In this document: positions 44,781-55,800 of the stretch, piece after piece
Numbering within the stretch: the stretch's first letter is position 1
Layout of the letters: each line of letters opens with the position of its first letter
Origin: Deltaproteobacteria bacterium
GTDB lineage: Bacteria > Myxococcota_A > Polyangia > Polyangiales > Polyangiaceae
DNA: 64,000 nt
Assembly: GCA_003235365.1 (NCBI GenBank)
Contig: QJWJ01000212.1
Location: 1-64,000, forward strand
Reading direction: 5' to 3'
The notes under the pieces: model-generated
Seen by the model: only the letters and a program-made list of their open reading frames with translations
What the model was told of the DNA's origin: nothing
Databases searched by the model: none
Program-made: the position numbers and the translations under genes

Positions 44781-45620
44781 TCAGCGGCTGCTTCGCGGCG
44801 CGGCGGTGACGGCTCTGGGGTAACTGCCCAGGACGCGGAGCGAACCACACGCGCCCGCCAGTGCGTCGAGTGCGCGGCGCACGTTGTCGGCGGACGCGTG
44901 CCCCTCCAAGTCGGCGTAGAAGTTGTAGTGCCACATCTCGCCGGGCATCGGGCGCGACTCGATGCGGGTCAGGTTGATGTCGTGGTCGTTGAAGATCCCG
45001 AGCACGCGATATAGCGCGCCGCGCTCGTGTGGCGTGTCGAACACGATGCTCGTCTTGTCGTCGCCGGTCGGCGCCGGCATCTCGTGACCCAAGACGACGA
45101 ATCGCGTCGCGTTGTGGCGGCGGTCCTGAACGCCGCGTGCCAGTATCTGCAAGCCGGCGAGCTTTCCCGCCAGCTCGCTGGAGATCGCCGCCTGGTCCGG
45201 TCGTCCCTTGACTTGATGGGCCGCTGCGGCGGTGGACGGAGTCGTCACCAGCTCCGCCGTCGGTAAGTGCTCGCGCAGCCACAACTTGCATTGGGCCAAG
45301 CCGTGCGGGTGGGAGAGCACCGCTTTGATCTGCGACAGCTCGCCGTCGGAGACCAAGCACTGCTCGACCTCGACGACCAGCTCCCGCACAATCTGAACCG
45401 GGGCACTTTCGGCAAGGGTTTCCAGCGTCAGGCTGACGCTCCCTTCGATCGAGTTTTCGATCGGCACCACACCCCAGTCTTGGGGCGAAGCTGCCACGGT
45501 ATCGAACACCGCCAGCACACTGCGTCCCGGCACCAGGTGTTCGCCATGGTCGAACGCCGCGAGCGTTGCCGCGTGAGCGAAAGTCCCTTCCGGACCCAAG
45601 AAGTGAACAGTACGCGCCAT
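44781..45620 (-). CDS. pheA: Prephenate dehydratase
   Basis: Converts prephenate to phenylpyruvate in phenylalanine synthesis. The 279-residue protein has the FLGPEGTFAHAA start, the VVPIENSIEGSV motif, and the catalytic NATRFVVLG block near residue 170. The C-terminal ACT domain shows NLTRIESRP, the phenylalanine-binding site that gives feedback inhibition. There is no chorismate mutase fused in front. ATG at 45620. It lies just downstream of an SCP2 gene on the same strand. Confidence 0.94.
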   Translation of the reverse strand: MARTVHFLGPEGTFAHAATLAAFDHGEHLVPGRSVLAVFDTVAASPQDWGVVPIENSIEGSVSLTLETLAESAPVQIVRELVVEVEQCLVSDGELSQIKAVLSHPHGLAQCKLWLREHLPTAELVTTPSTAAAAHQVKGRPDQAAISSELAGKLAGLQILARGVQDRRHNATRFVVLGHEMPAPTGDDKTSIVFDTPHERGALYRVLGIFNDHDINLTRIESRPMPGEMWHYNFYADLEGHASADNVRRALDALAGACGSLRVLGSYPRAVTAAPRSSR

Positions 45621-45643
45621 CTGGTGACGGTAGGCTGCTTGAA

Positions 45644-45976
45644 TCAGCCCTGCAACAGCTCGGTGAGCTGTTTGAGTTTGAGCGCCAGCTGCATGTCACC
45701 CTCGATGCTCAGTTTGCCGGCGAAGAACAGCTGTTGGCCGTTGGCCTTGCCTTCGAACATCTCGACGAAGTCGCTCGCGGCCAGCCCGATGGTGCACTCG
45801 GCTGGTGCATCTGCCTCTGCCACTCCCAAGACGTCGGACTTGAGGCTCACCGTCCAGGTGCCACCCCCTTCGCCGCTGAGCACGAACTTGTAGACCGCGT
45901 CGATGGCGCGGGCAGCGTCGGCTCGGGTCGCCAGTTTGGCGTCGAGCAGGTTCATGAACTCGCGGGCGGTGGTCAT
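45644..45976 (-). CDS. SCP2 sterol-transfer-family protein
   Basis: A 110-residue single-domain protein like SCP2/UbiJ lipid-binding proteins. The family run of strands and the C-terminal block (AECTIGLAASDFVEMFEGK, then GKLSIEGDMQLALKLKQL) is clear. It probably binds a lipid or acyl ligand in the cytoplasm. It precedes pheA by about 20 bases, so the two may be co-transcribed, but their roles do not obviously connect. Confidence 0.85.
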   Translation of the reverse strand: MTTAREFMNLLDAKLATRADAARAIDAVYKFVLSGEGGGTWTVSLKSDVLGVAEADAPAECTIGLAASDFVEMFEGKANGQQLFFAGKLSIEGDMQLALKLKQLTELLQG

Positions 45977-46141
45977 GCGTGGCTGGCGGGTCCCATCTCA
46001 ACTCTGTTGCTCGGCTCGCTACCCTCGACTTCGCTGGCTCAGCTCCGTGCATCGACATGCTGCTCGGGGCTGGTCAGGCCGCTGTTGTGGCGGCCTGACC
46101 TCTCGTCCGCTCTTCACGAACGGGCGCGTCACCACTGCGGC

Positions 46142-47434
46142 TCAGCGCTCGTCACGTGGTGGCACGTCTCGGGCCGATTGCCCAGTGTAAATCTGACGGG
46201 GGCGGGCGATCTTCTGGTCTTTGTCCAGCAGCATCTCTTCCCACTGTGCCAGCCAACCCGCGGTGCGGGGAATGGCAAATAGTACCGTAAACATGTCGAC
46301 CGGGATGTCGAGCACCTCGTAGATCAGGCCGGAGTAGAAGTCGACGTTCGGGTACAGCTTGCGCTGCACGAAGTACTCGTCGTCCAGGGCGATCTTCTCG
46401 AGTTCGAGCGCGACCTTGAGCAGGGGGTTCTTGGTGCCGATGATGTCGAACACGCGATCGGCGAGCTTCTTGATGACCTTGGCGCGCGGATCGTAGTTCT
46501 TGTAGACGCGGTGGCCGAAGCCCATCAAGCGACCGCCCGTGCCTTCCTTGACGGACTTCATGAACGCGGGCACGTGATCGACGCTGCCGATCTGGCGCAG
46601 CATCTTGAGCACTGCGGAGTTGGCGCCACCGTGCAGCGGGCCGTAGAGCGCTGCGGTTGCTGCCGCGACGGCGGAGTAGGGGTCGGCGTGAGAGCTGCCC
46701 ACGGCGCGCATGGTGTTGGTGGAGCAGTTCTGCTCGTGATCGGCGTGCAGGATGAACAGCACGTCGAGTGCGCGCACGATGTCCGGATCCGCGACGTATT
46801 TGTTGTCGCCGACGCGCTTCATCATCGCCAGGAAGTTCTCGGTGTAGCTCAAGTCGTTGTCGGGGTAGACGAACGGCTTGCCTTGCGAATGACGGAAACT
46901 CCAGGCCGCGATCGTGGGCATCTTCGCGAGCAAGCGAACCATCTGCAGCCGCCGGTTCTCCTTGTCGTGGATGTCCATCGCTTCGGGGTAGAACGTGCTC
47001 AGCGCGGCGACCGTCCCGACCAGCATGCCCATGGGGTGGGCGTCGTAGCGAAAGCCGTTGATGAACGTGCGGACGTTCTCGTGCACGAAGGTGTGCATCG
47101 TCACTTCCTGAGTGAAGTCCGCCAGCTGCGTTCGATTCGGCAGTTCACCGTTGAACAGCAAGTAGGCAACCTCCAGGAAGCTCGCCTTCTCCGCGAGCTG
47201 CTCGATCGGATAGCCGCGGTGGTGCAGGATACCCTTGTCGCCGTCGATGTACGTCACCGACGACCGGCACGATGCGGTGTTGGTGAACGCCGGATCGTAC
47301 GTCATCAGCCCGAAGTCGGACTCGTCGACTTTGATTTGACGCAGGTCCATCGCACGGATGGTGCCATCCGTGACTTCGAGCTCGTACGTCTTTCCGGTGC
47401 GGTTGTCGGTGATGCTGAGGGTGTCTTGTGACAT
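46142..47434 (-). CDS. gltA: Citrate synthase
   Basis: Condenses oxaloacetate and acetyl-CoA to citrate, the entry step of the TCA cycle. The 430-residue protein is the type II (Gram-negative) length. Active-site segments are visible: HADHEQNCSTNTMRAVGSSHADPY with the catalytic His, LHGGANSAVLKML, MGFGHRVYKNYDPRA with the His and Arg, and the later Asp in VDFYSGLIYEVL. ATG at 47434 is chosen; an upstream TTG-type extension adds 15 unlikely residues. It is a single gene. Confidence 0.95.
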   Translation of the reverse strand: MSQDTLSITDNRTGKTYELEVTDGTIRAMDLRQIKVDESDFGLMTYDPAFTNTASCRSSVTYIDGDKGILHHRGYPIEQLAEKASFLEVAYLLFNGELPNRTQLADFTQEVTMHTFVHENVRTFINGFRYDAHPMGMLVGTVAALSTFYPEAMDIHDKENRRLQMVRLLAKMPTIAAWSFRHSQGKPFVYPDNDLSYTENFLAMMKRVGDNKYVADPDIVRALDVLFILHADHEQNCSTNTMRAVGSSHADPYSAVAAATAALYGPLHGGANSAVLKMLRQIGSVDHVPAFMKSVKEGTGGRLMGFGHRVYKNYDPRAKVIKKLADRVFDIIGTKNPLLKVALELEKIALDDEYFVQRKLYPNVDFYSGLIYEVLDIPVDMFTVLFAIPRTAGWLAQWEEMLLDKDQKIARPRQIYTGQSARDVPPRDER

Positions 47435-47855
47435 GGCTTTTTCGTTGGATCCCGGTGGTGGCTTGGAACTGATCTTCAATTCGCGGCAGCATCGTGTCGG
47501 CCCGGGTAGCGAGGCCGCCTCGCCGCTGCTTCATCTCGCGGCATTTGGGTGATCGGTGTCGTCCCTGTATCGTTTGGCTACCGATCGATTTCGTGATCGG
47601 GTGATGGCTGCGTGTCTTCTCTAGCTAGCGGGGCGCATGATGGTCGTTGGGGCAGGGCAATGGCAACCCATACCCGGCGCGTTTTTTCGAGTCTGACGTG
47701 GCCGACTGTAGCCCCAGTTTCGGCGCGGTTTCGATACAAACAGCACTCGAGTTCTGCCGCTGGGGGCCGGCCTGTGATTCGTCCTCGCCGCCTCCTCGAA
47801 CGCCGAGTCAGCCGAATATTGGGCCGATCGCGAAGGGCTCTGGCATGGCCGTGCC
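47435..47855. other. Intergenic region of about 420 bases
   Basis: Lies between gltA (leftward) and the L,D-transpeptidase gene (rightward), so it should hold two divergent promoters. No coding frame, repeat or terminator is convincing. Confidence 0.4.
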
Positions 47856-49466
47856 ATGGTTGGCCGAACACGCGTCTGGCTCGGAGTGTTTCTTGCGTTG
47901 AACGCCGGGTCCCTGGCTTGCTCCAACGTCGGGGAGCCGAATCAGCCGAAGGAAAATTCTGCACGGATGCTGCACGACGAGCTGCCGCTCGACGAGTTGC
48001 AAGCCGTCGTGATGCCCGACGCCGATGCCAAGCGGTTGATCCCGATCGCGATGGAGGTACCGGTGCGCGCTCGACCCGACATGGACTCGGAGAAGATCGG
48101 GTACTTGAGGGTGGGCGCCAGAGTTCCCCGCACGGAGGACCCAGTGTCGAAGGAAGGTTGCCCCAGCGGTTGGTACCGCCTCAGGCCCGTCGGGTACGTG
48201 TGCGCCGAGGACGACGCGACCATCGACCCCGAGCACCCGATCGCCCGCGCCATCGAGCGCGAGCCGGACCGCTCCAAGCCGATGCCGTATCCATACGGGT
48301 TCTTGCGCGCCGTCGCGCCCAACTATCTGCGCGTTCCGTCGAAGCAGACGCAGTTGAAGCGCGAAATGCGCCTCGAGCGGCACCTACGCAACTGGCGCCG
48401 GCTCGGAGACGAGTGGGACAAGCTCGAGGTCGGTGCCAACGACGTTCCTCTCAACGACTCCGGCTTGGCGACCGGGACAATTCCCGACCACGCCGAGCCG
48501 CTGGACATGAGTCAGCGCTACGGCGGCTCGGGTGAGGGGCAGGATGCAGTGCCGTGGTGGCTCGACGGCGACAAGCGGCTGATCCCGAATCTGTCCGGGT
48601 TCAAAGCGCCGAGCTACGCCGACATTGCCGGCCGATCGAAACGCCACGCGGGGCTGGCTCTGATCGGGAGCTTCGTCGCCGAGGACGGGAAGTTTTCGCG
48701 CCGCTTCGCGATCACTGCCGACGCCCGGTTGGTACCTGCCGACAAGATCAAGGCCGACTCGGGGTCTCCCTTCCATGGTCACCAGTTGAGCGATTTCGGA
48801 CTGCCCGTCGCGTTCGCCCTCAAAGCGGGGGCCAGCTACTGGGTCCTGAACGACGGTAAGCTGCAACGCGGCGCTCGCCTGGATCTGCGTCAGTTCGTAC
48901 CGCTCAGCGGTCGCGTGCAGACGATTGGCGGGGTGCGCATGGTCGAAGCCCGACAAGGGGGCTGGCTGCGCTCGGAGGACGTACGAACCGCAGCCAAACC
49001 CCGGGATCTACCCTGGTTTGCCAGCAAGAAGCGACGTTGGATCCAAGTTTCGTTGCTGAGCCAGACTCTGGTGCTCTGGGAGGGGGCGACTCCGGTTTAC
49101 GCCACACTGGTCTCGACGGGGCGCGACGGCATCGGCGATCCGAAAAAGACCTTGAGTACCCCACAGGGCACGTTTCGCATCTATCAGAAGCACGTCACCA
49201 CGACGATGGACTCCAACGTCGCCGACAGTGAATTCGAGCTGCGCGACGTCCCGTGGGTGCAGTACTTCAAGGGCGGCTACGCGCTGCACGCCGCCTATTG
49301 GCACGACGACTTCGGTCGGCCCCGCTCCCACGGCTGCATCAACATGGCGCCCATCGATGCGCGCTACGTGTTCAACTGGACGTCACCCGACGTGCCCGAG
49401 CACTGGCATGGCACCAACGCTGGCGAGACCTTCGACGACGGGACGATCGTTCACATCGTGCCGTAG
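47856..49466 (+). CDS. L,D-transpeptidase lipoprotein with SH3-like and YkuD domains
   Basis: A 536-residue predicted lipoprotein (lipobox SLAC near residue 22) that probably forms 3-3 cross-links in peptidoglycan or attaches proteins to it. An SH3-like segment near residues 60-125 (VPVRARPDMDSEKIGYL) precedes a long middle region. The YkuD catalytic domain is at residues 385-536, with HAAYWHDDFGRPRSHGCINM giving the His, Ser-His-Gly-Cys and Asn. It is longer than most L,D-transpeptidases because of the 250-residue middle part. ATG 47856. Confidence 0.9.
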   Translation: MVGRTRVWLGVFLALNAGSLACSNVGEPNQPKENSARMLHDELPLDELQAVVMPDADAKRLIPIAMEVPVRARPDMDSEKIGYLRVGARVPRTEDPVSKEGCPSGWYRLRPVGYVCAEDDATIDPEHPIARAIEREPDRSKPMPYPYGFLRAVAPNYLRVPSKQTQLKREMRLERHLRNWRRLGDEWDKLEVGANDVPLNDSGLATGTIPDHAEPLDMSQRYGGSGEGQDAVPWWLDGDKRLIPNLSGFKAPSYADIAGRSKRHAGLALIGSFVAEDGKFSRRFAITADARLVPADKIKADSGSPFHGHQLSDFGLPVAFALKAGASYWVLNDGKLQRGARLDLRQFVPLSGRVQTIGGVRMVEARQGGWLRSEDVRTAAKPRDLPWFASKKRRWIQVSLLSQTLVLWEGATPVYATLVSTGRDGIGDPKKTLSTPQGTFRIYQKHVTTTMDSNVADSEFELRDVPWVQYFKGGYALHAAYWHDDFGRPRSHGCINMAPIDARYVFNWTSPDVPEHWHGTNAGETFDDGTIVHIVP

Positions 49467-49500
49467 TCCTGGCCACGGTCGTGAGTACTCGGGCAGGGTG

Positions 49501-50406
49501 TCATTCGGCGGCGGCGAGCGCCAGTGTTCGCTCGACGCGCACCGGCGGTCCCGAGAACGGCGCAACGCGCACCGACGAATAGGCTCGGCGCATGCAATCG
49601 GCTTCGGCGAGTTTGGTCATGGTGCCGTCGAGCCCCACTTCAGCGACGTCGCCGCTCGGAGTGAGTACGAGTTGGAGGGTGCCCTGGAGTTTGGGTGCCG
49701 TGTCGAAACACGCGATGGCCCGTCGCGTTGCCTGTTGCACGGCATCACGAGCCGCCGCTCGATTGAACGGTGCGGTGGATGATGAGCCAGCGCTGAACAG
49801 TCCGCCGCAGAGCAACCCGAACAGTGCGATGCCACCGAGCAGGGCCCAGCCGGGGCGAGTCACTGGAGGAACGGGGATTGAAACGGTGACGCGTTGAATG
49901 CTCGACCGCGACGGTCGGGTTGCGTCGAGGTCGAACTGGCTCGAGCGGGCTGCAACCGGGGGTGCGGGGACGACGGGTGCCGCGACCGGTGCGGGGGGAG
50001 GAGCCACAGGTGCGACTGGGGCAACGCGAGCTGCTGCGCCCACCCCGGGTGCCGGCACGTTCTCGGCGTCGAGGTCGGCGTCGGGGATGGAGCTCATCCG
50101 CGGCGGGGCCGATGGCTCGCGTTGGTCGGCGTTGGAAGACATACCGAACGGATTGAGCCCCAACTCGTCCAGTGATGGCAAGGGGATCGTCGCGTAGGCG
50201 TCGGACCCGGGCTCCGGTGGCGGTTTGGGCAGGCTTCGGGTTTGGTAGGCTTCCTGCAGCGCCGCCTCCGACTCGAACGCGCGCCCCCCGGTGTCGACGA
50301 ACACCGTCGCTTCGCAGTTGACGCATTCGAGTTGCGCCGGGCCGTCCTCGAGTTGGTCCTCTTCGAGGGTCAGCGTTGCGGTGCATTGGTGACAGGTCAC
50401 ACGCAT
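49501..50406 (-). CDS. MJ0042-type zinc-ribbon membrane protein with AgmX/PglI-like C-terminal domain
   Basis: A 301-residue protein typical of Myxococcota. Four cysteines in CHQC (residue 5) and CVNC (residue 28) form a zinc ribbon, after which come a long Pro/Ala-rich disordered linker (60-190), one membrane span (WALLGGIALFGLLCGGLF), and a C-terminal domain resembling AgmX/PglI (AIACFDTAPKLQGTLQLVLT). These modules occur in gliding-motility or envelope proteins; its job is unknown. It converges on the L,D-transpeptidase gene. Confidence 0.82.
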   Translation of the reverse strand: MRVTCHQCTATLTLEEDQLEDGPAQLECVNCEATVFVDTGGRAFESEAALQEAYQTRSLPKPPPEPGSDAYATIPLPSLDELGLNPFGMSSNADQREPSAPPRMSSIPDADLDAENVPAPGVGAAARVAPVAPVAPPPAPVAAPVVPAPPVAARSSQFDLDATRPSRSSIQRVTVSIPVPPVTRPGWALLGGIALFGLLCGGLFSAGSSSTAPFNRAAARDAVQQATRRAIACFDTAPKLQGTLQLVLTPSGDVAEVGLDGTMTKLAEADCMRRAYSSVRVAPFSGPPVRVERTLALAAAE

Positions 50407-50570
50407 GGGCGATCTCCGACCCCGCGACCCTCGTGGTTGGCCTCGGGGACGGTATTGCTTACAACGGATTGGCGGTGGTCGTCATCCGTTTTGGCCCTCT
50501 GGGTTGTCCTGTGTCCCGCACGACGCTCTGAGAGCTTGGCGGGCGGTCGTGGGCATGCTTGTGTGGCGCC

Positions 50571-51284
50571 ATGTTTTCACTGGGCGTGCTCGTTCGAGCG
50601 GCGATGGAGACCACCCGCATCAGTATGCCGACCATCGCCGACGCGTTGACGGGGCGGACGAACTACACCGTTTGCGATCGCCGGCTCGATTCCTGGTCTC
50701 GCAATCTGCTCCGGCAGGCGAAAATCAGCTTGCAGATCTCGGGACGCGAGCACATCGCCAAGGGGCGCAGCTTCGTCGTGATGAGCAATCACCAGAGCCA
50801 CTACGACATCCCCGTGGTGTTTCAGTCGCTCGGAATCCGCGTGCGCATGATCGCCAAGACCGAGTTGTTCCGGATCCCAATCATGGGTCGCGCCATGCTC
50901 GATTCGGGATTCATCGAACTCGACAGGTCCAATCGCCGACGTGCGCTGGAAAGCATGAAGGTCGCCAAAGTGCGCCTGCTCGAGGACGGTTTGAGCATCT
51001 GGATCGCCCCGGAAGGGACACGCTCCAAAACCGGTGAGCTGGGAGAATTCAAGACCGGGGGCTTTTATCTCGCGCTCGATGCCGGTGCACCGATCCTGCC
51101 GGTGACCATCGACGGCACGATCGACGTGTTGTCACCCGGCGGAACCGTCGTTCACAAGGGGCGCACCGTGCGGGTGATCATTCACGAGCCCATCGACGTC
51201 ACTCGATACACCCGAGCCACGCTGCGCGAGCTGATGGATCGCGTCCGCGAAGCCATCGAGTCGGACTTGTCGAGCGCGCGTTGA
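50571..51284 (+). CDS. plsC: 1-acyl-sn-glycerol-3-phosphate acyltransferase
   Basis: Adds the second acyl chain in phosphatidic acid synthesis, at the cytoplasmic membrane. The 237-residue protein has the NHQSHYD (HX4D) motif near residue 71, the substrate-binding IAPEGTRS near 143, and LPVTIDGT further on. ATG at 50571 follows a poor SD; the frame opens 12 bases earlier at a TTG. It complements plsB in the same window but is not adjacent to it. Confidence 0.9.
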   Translation: MFSLGVLVRAAMETTRISMPTIADALTGRTNYTVCDRRLDSWSRNLLRQAKISLQISGREHIAKGRSFVVMSNHQSHYDIPVVFQSLGIRVRMIAKTELFRIPIMGRAMLDSGFIELDRSNRRRALESMKVAKVRLLEDGLSIWIAPEGTRSKTGELGEFKTGGFYLALDAGAPILPVTIDGTIDVLSPGGTVVHKGRTVRVIIHEPIDVTRYTRATLRELMDRVREAIESDLSSAR

Positions 51285-51400
51285 CGTCGAGTTGCCGAGC
51301 ACGGTCGCGATCTGCCGCGCCGCTGGGCGTGGGACGCGACGGGGCGCGGCGCACCCCGAATCGACTCCCATCCAGCCGGCACCGGCTGGCACCGGCGCGT

Positions 51401-52849
51401 TCAGCGGACGACGCCAGCGTCCCGTGAGGTTTCGAGCTCCGAGCTGCCCATCAGGTACTTGTCGATGCCCATGGCAGCCTTGCGCCCGTCGGTGATCGCC
51501 CACACGACGAGACTCTGACCGCGCTGCATGTCGCCGGCGGCGAACACGCCCGGTACGCTCGTCATGAACTGCGCATCGATGGCGACGTTACCACGCTCGG
51601 TGATGTTCACGCCCAGCTGCTCGAGCAGCCCTTCTTTCTTCGGGTGAACGAAACCCATGGCCAGCAGTACCAGATCGGCCTCGACGTAGAACTCGGAGTC
51701 GGGGACTTCGGCGATCTTTCCGTCGCGGATCTCGACCTTGCAGCACAACAGACGCTTGACCTTGCCGTCCTCGCCGATGGCTGATTTGGTCGAGACGGCA
51801 AACTCGCGGCGCCCACCTTCCTCGTGGGAACTCGACGAGCGAAGCATCAGCGGCCACAACGGCCACGGCGTGTGCGGGGCAGGGTCGTTCGGTGGGCGCG
51901 GCATGATCTCGAAGTTCGTCACGCTGGCAGCGCCCTGGCGATGCGACGTGCCGATGCAGTCGCTGCCCGTGTCGCCGCCGCCGATGACCACGACGTTCTT
52001 GCCGGTGGCCAAGATGGCGACGTCGTCGGGGACGGTGTCGCCCGCGACGCGGCGGTTTTGCTGCTCGAGGAACTCCATCGCGAAGTGGATGCCGTCCAGC
52101 CCGCGTCCGTCGACGGGTAAGTCGCGCGGGACGCGCGAACCGCCGCACAGACAGATTGCGTCGAACTGCTGCTTCAGTTCGTCGGCGGTGATGTCCACAC
52201 CGACGTCGACGCTGGTTCGAAACTCGATGCCTTCTTCTTTCATCAACTCGACGCGTCGCTGCACGACGCTCTTCTCGAGTTTGAAGTCCGGAATGCCGTA
52301 AGTGAGCAAGCCGCCGATGCGGTCGTCGCGTTCGAGCACGACCACGCTGTGTCCGGCGCGGTTGAGCTGCTGGGCGGCCGCGAGACCCGCGGGCCCCGAG
52401 CCGATGACGGCCACCTTCTTGCCGGTACGTTCGGCGGGAGGCTCGGCCGTGACCAGACCTTCCTCGAAGGCGCGGTCGGCAATCGAACGCTCGATCAACT
52501 TGATGCTGACCGCGTCGCTGTTGATGTTCAGCACGCACGACGCTTCGCACGGTGCAGGGCACACGCGACCGGTGAACTCGGGGAAGTTGTTGGTCGAGTG
52601 CAGCGACTCGGACGCGGCACTCCAGTCGCCGTGGTAGACGTGATCGTTCCAGTCGGGGATGAGGTTACCCAGCGGGCAACCCGTGTTGCAGAACGGAATG
52701 CCGCAATCCATGCAGCGAGCGCCTTGAACCTTCAGTTCGTCCTGAAGGACCGGCAGCTCGAATTCCCGATAGTCTTTGACGCGGCTGTCTACCGGGCGTT
52801 TGCGTGCGTTCTGCCTAGGATAGTCGATGAATCCAGTGACTTTTCCCAC
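51401..52849 (-). CDS. gltD: Glutamate synthase small subunit
   Basis: FAD/NADPH-dependent subunit that feeds electrons to the large subunit in ammonium assimilation. The 482-residue protein has the N-terminal Cys clusters for iron-sulfur binding ([19 protein letters not shown]), a first nucleotide-binding fold with [13 protein letters not shown] and a second with [12 protein letters not shown] start at 52849 is 50 bases after the gltB stop (52900), so the genes form an operon. Confidence 0.95.
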   Translation of the reverse strand: MGKVTGFIDYPRQNARKRPVDSRVKDYREFELPVLQDELKVQGARCMDCGIPFCNTGCPLGNLIPDWNDHVYHGDWSAASESLHSTNNFPEFTGRVCPAPCEASCVLNINSDAVSIKLIERSIADRAFEEGLVTAEPPAERTGKKVAVIGSGPAGLAAAQQLNRAGHSVVVLERDDRIGGLLTYGIPDFKLEKSVVQRRVELMKEEGIEFRTSVDVGVDITADELKQQFDAICLCGGSRVPRDLPVDGRGLDGIHFAMEFLEQQNRRVAGDTVPDDVAILATGKNVVVIGGGDTGSDCIGTSHRQGAASVTNFEIMPRPPNDPAPHTPWPLWPLMLRSSSSHEEGGRREFAVSTKSAIGEDGKVKRLLCCKVEIRDGKIAEVPDSEFYVEADLVLLAMGFVHPKKEGLLEQLGVNITERGNVAIDAQFMTSVPGVFAAGDMQRGQSLVVWAITDGRKAAMGIDKYLMGSSELETSRDAGVVR

Positions 52850-52899
52850 GGTGCGAGTCTTCCTGAGAGTAGAGAGGGGTTGAAAGCTTGGGAGGGACT

Positions 52900-55800
52900 T
52901 CAGGTCACGGCCGAGGCGTGTTCACCCGAGGTGCTGGCGCGCATGGCGCGCTCCTGCAGCACGCGGCGGTACTCCTTCGGGAATACCTTGACGAAGCGCT
53001 CCTTGTTGTTGTCCCAGTCGGCGAGGATGGCGCTGGCTCGGGGGCTGCCCGTGCGCTGGACGTGCTCCTCGATCAGCTCTTTGACCAGAGCCAGGTCCGT
53101 CGGTTCGGGGGCGACCAGGTCGACCATGTCGGCGTTGCAGTTGCGGGAGAACGCCGAGTCCTCGTCGTAGACGAACGCCAAGCCGCCGCTCATGCCCGCG
53201 GCGAAGTTGCGCCCGGTCTTGCCGAGGATCACCGCGGTGCCGCCGGTCATGTATTCGCAGCCGTGGTCACCAACGCCTTCGACCACTGCCGTGGCGCCGC
53301 TGTTGCGGACACAGAAGCGTTCGCCCGCTACGCCGTTGAAGAAGGCACGGCCGCCGGTCGCTCCGTACAACACCACGTTGCCGATGATGATGTTCTCTTC
53401 GGGGGCGTAGGCGCTGCCCGGGCGAGGACGCACGCTGAGCACGCCGCCAGCCATGCCCTTGGCCACGTAGTCGTTCGCGTCACCGGCCAGATTGAACTCC
53501 ATGCCGCCCATCATGAACGCGCCGAAGCTCTGACCCGCGGTACCCTGGAAGTTTACGGTAATCGTGCCGGGAGGAAGACCTTCGGGCCCGAATTGCCGCG
53601 CCACTTCGCCGGCCAATTGCGCGCCGACCGTGCGTTGCATGTTGGTCACCGGCTGATCGAATGCGACGGGGCTTTGATCGTCGAGGGCCGGGCGGCACTT
53701 GGCGATCAGTTCGACGTCCAAGGCGCGGTCCACGCCGTGGTCTTGTTCCCGCGATTTGATGATGCCCACGCCATCGGCGCGGTCGGCCTGCTTGAGGACA
53801 TCGGCAAAGTCGAGCTTCGAGCACTTCCAGTGGTTCGACACGTCGCGCGTGCGCAGGCGATCGGTCTTGCCGACCATTTCGTCGAGCGAGCGGAAGCCGA
53901 GTTTGGCCATCAAGCGGCGGGCTTCTTCGGCGACGTAGAACATGAAGCGAATGACGTGCTCCGGCTTGCCCTGGAACTTCTTGCGCAGCTCCGGGTCCTG
54001 CGTCGCGATGCCGACCGGGCAAGTGTTGAGGTGGCATTTGCGCATCATGATGCAGCCCGAGGCGATCAGCGGCGCGGTGGCGAAGCCGAACTCCTCTGCG
54101 CCGAGCAAGGCGGCGATCACGACGTCGCGACCCGTGCGCATCTGTCCATCGGTCTGCAGAATCACGCGGCTGCGCAGGTCGTTCTTGACGAGCACCTGGT
54201 GCGCTTCGGCCAGGCCGAGTTCCCAAGGGACGCCCGCGTGTTTGATCGACGTCAAGGGCGAGGCCCCAGTGCCGCCGTCGAAGCCGGAGATCAGGATCAC
54301 GTCCGCGTGGGCCTTCGAGACGCCCGCTGCGACCGTACCGACGCCTGCTTCGGCGACGAGCTTGACGCTGATGCGCGCTCGCGGGTTGGCCATCTTCAGG
54401 TCGAAGATCAACTGAGCCAGATCCTCGATCGAGTAGATGTCGTGGTGCGGCGGGGGGGAGATCAGCGAGACGCCGGGCGTCGAATTGCGGGTCTTGGCGA
54501 TGATCTCGTCGACCTTGTGACCCGGCAGCTGACCACCTTCGCCGGGCTTGGCTCCCTGGGCGATCTTGATTTGCAGTTCGTCGGCATTGACCATGTAGTG
54601 GGTCGTGACGCCGAAGCGGCCGGAGGCGACCTGCTTGATCGACGAGCGCCGATTGTCGGAGAAGCGCTCGGGCTTCTCGCCGCCTTCGCCGGTGTTGCTG
54701 CGACCGCCGATCTCGTTCATCGCCATCGCGAGGTTCTCGTGGGCTTCGGCGCTGATCGAGCCGAAGCTCATCGCGCCGGTCGCGAAGCGCTTGACGATCT
54801 CCGAGGCGGGCTGAACCTCTTCGACCGGGATGCTCGGCTGCGAATAGTCGAAGTCCCACAGGCCGCGCAGGGTGATGAACCCCTGGGTCTGATCGTTGAT
54901 CAGCTGCGCGTACTCGGTGTAGCTCTTGGCGTCCTCGAGGCGAACGGCGCGTTGCAACGCGCCCACCGCTCTCGGGGACCACAAGTGGCGTTCCCCTTGC
55001 GCGCGGTAGTGGTAGTTTCCGCCGAGCTCGAGCCGGGAGACGTGGCCCATGCGCGGGAAGGCCTTGTGGTGACGCATCCCGGTCTCTTGGGCAATGACGC
55101 CCAGATCGATGCCGGAAATGCGCGACGAGGTGCCCGTGAAGTAACGCTCGACCAGCGCCGGAGACAGGCCGATGCATTCGAAGATCTGCGCGCCGCGGTA
55201 ACTTTGCAGCGTGCTGATCCCCATCTTGCTCATGACCTTCTTGATGCCCTTGTTGATCGACTTGATGTAGTGCGTCTGGGCGAGCTTGACGTCGACGATG
55301 CCGGGCAGGCCGCCTTCACGCACCATCTCGGCGATGGAGTCCAGGGCGAGGTAGGGGTTGATCGCGCCCGCGCCGTAGCCGGTGAGCAGGCAGAAATGGT
55401 GCACCTCGCGCGCTTCGCCGGTTTCGACGATGATTCCGAGCCTCATGCGGGTGCCGGCGCGCACTAGGTGGTGATGCACGGCTGCCGTTGCGAGCAGTGC
55501 GGGAACCGGGGCGTACTCTTCGTCGGCGCCACGATCACTGAGCACCACGAAGGCGTGCTCGTCCTCGATGGCCACGCTGGCGGCGCGGCACAGCTCGTCC
55601 AGCGCCTTCTTGAGGCCCGCTTCGCCGTCCGCGACGCGGTACAGCATGCGCAGGGAGGGCGGCTGGCGTTGGTGCATGATGCGTGCGGCGCGCAGCTTGG
55701 CCAGGTCCTCGTTGGTGAGGATCGGGTGTGGCAGTTCGAGCATCTGCGCCTGATCGGGCAGCTCGTCGAGCAAGTTGCCCTCGCGCCCGATGTACGTGCG

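Noticed and set aside
52888-55467. An 859-residue open frame antisense to gltB, plus a 565-residue leftward one at 53480-55177
   Set aside because: Both lie entirely inside gltB, whose protein is unmistakable. Long antisense frames are expected in GC-rich coding DNA and these have no recognisable motifs.
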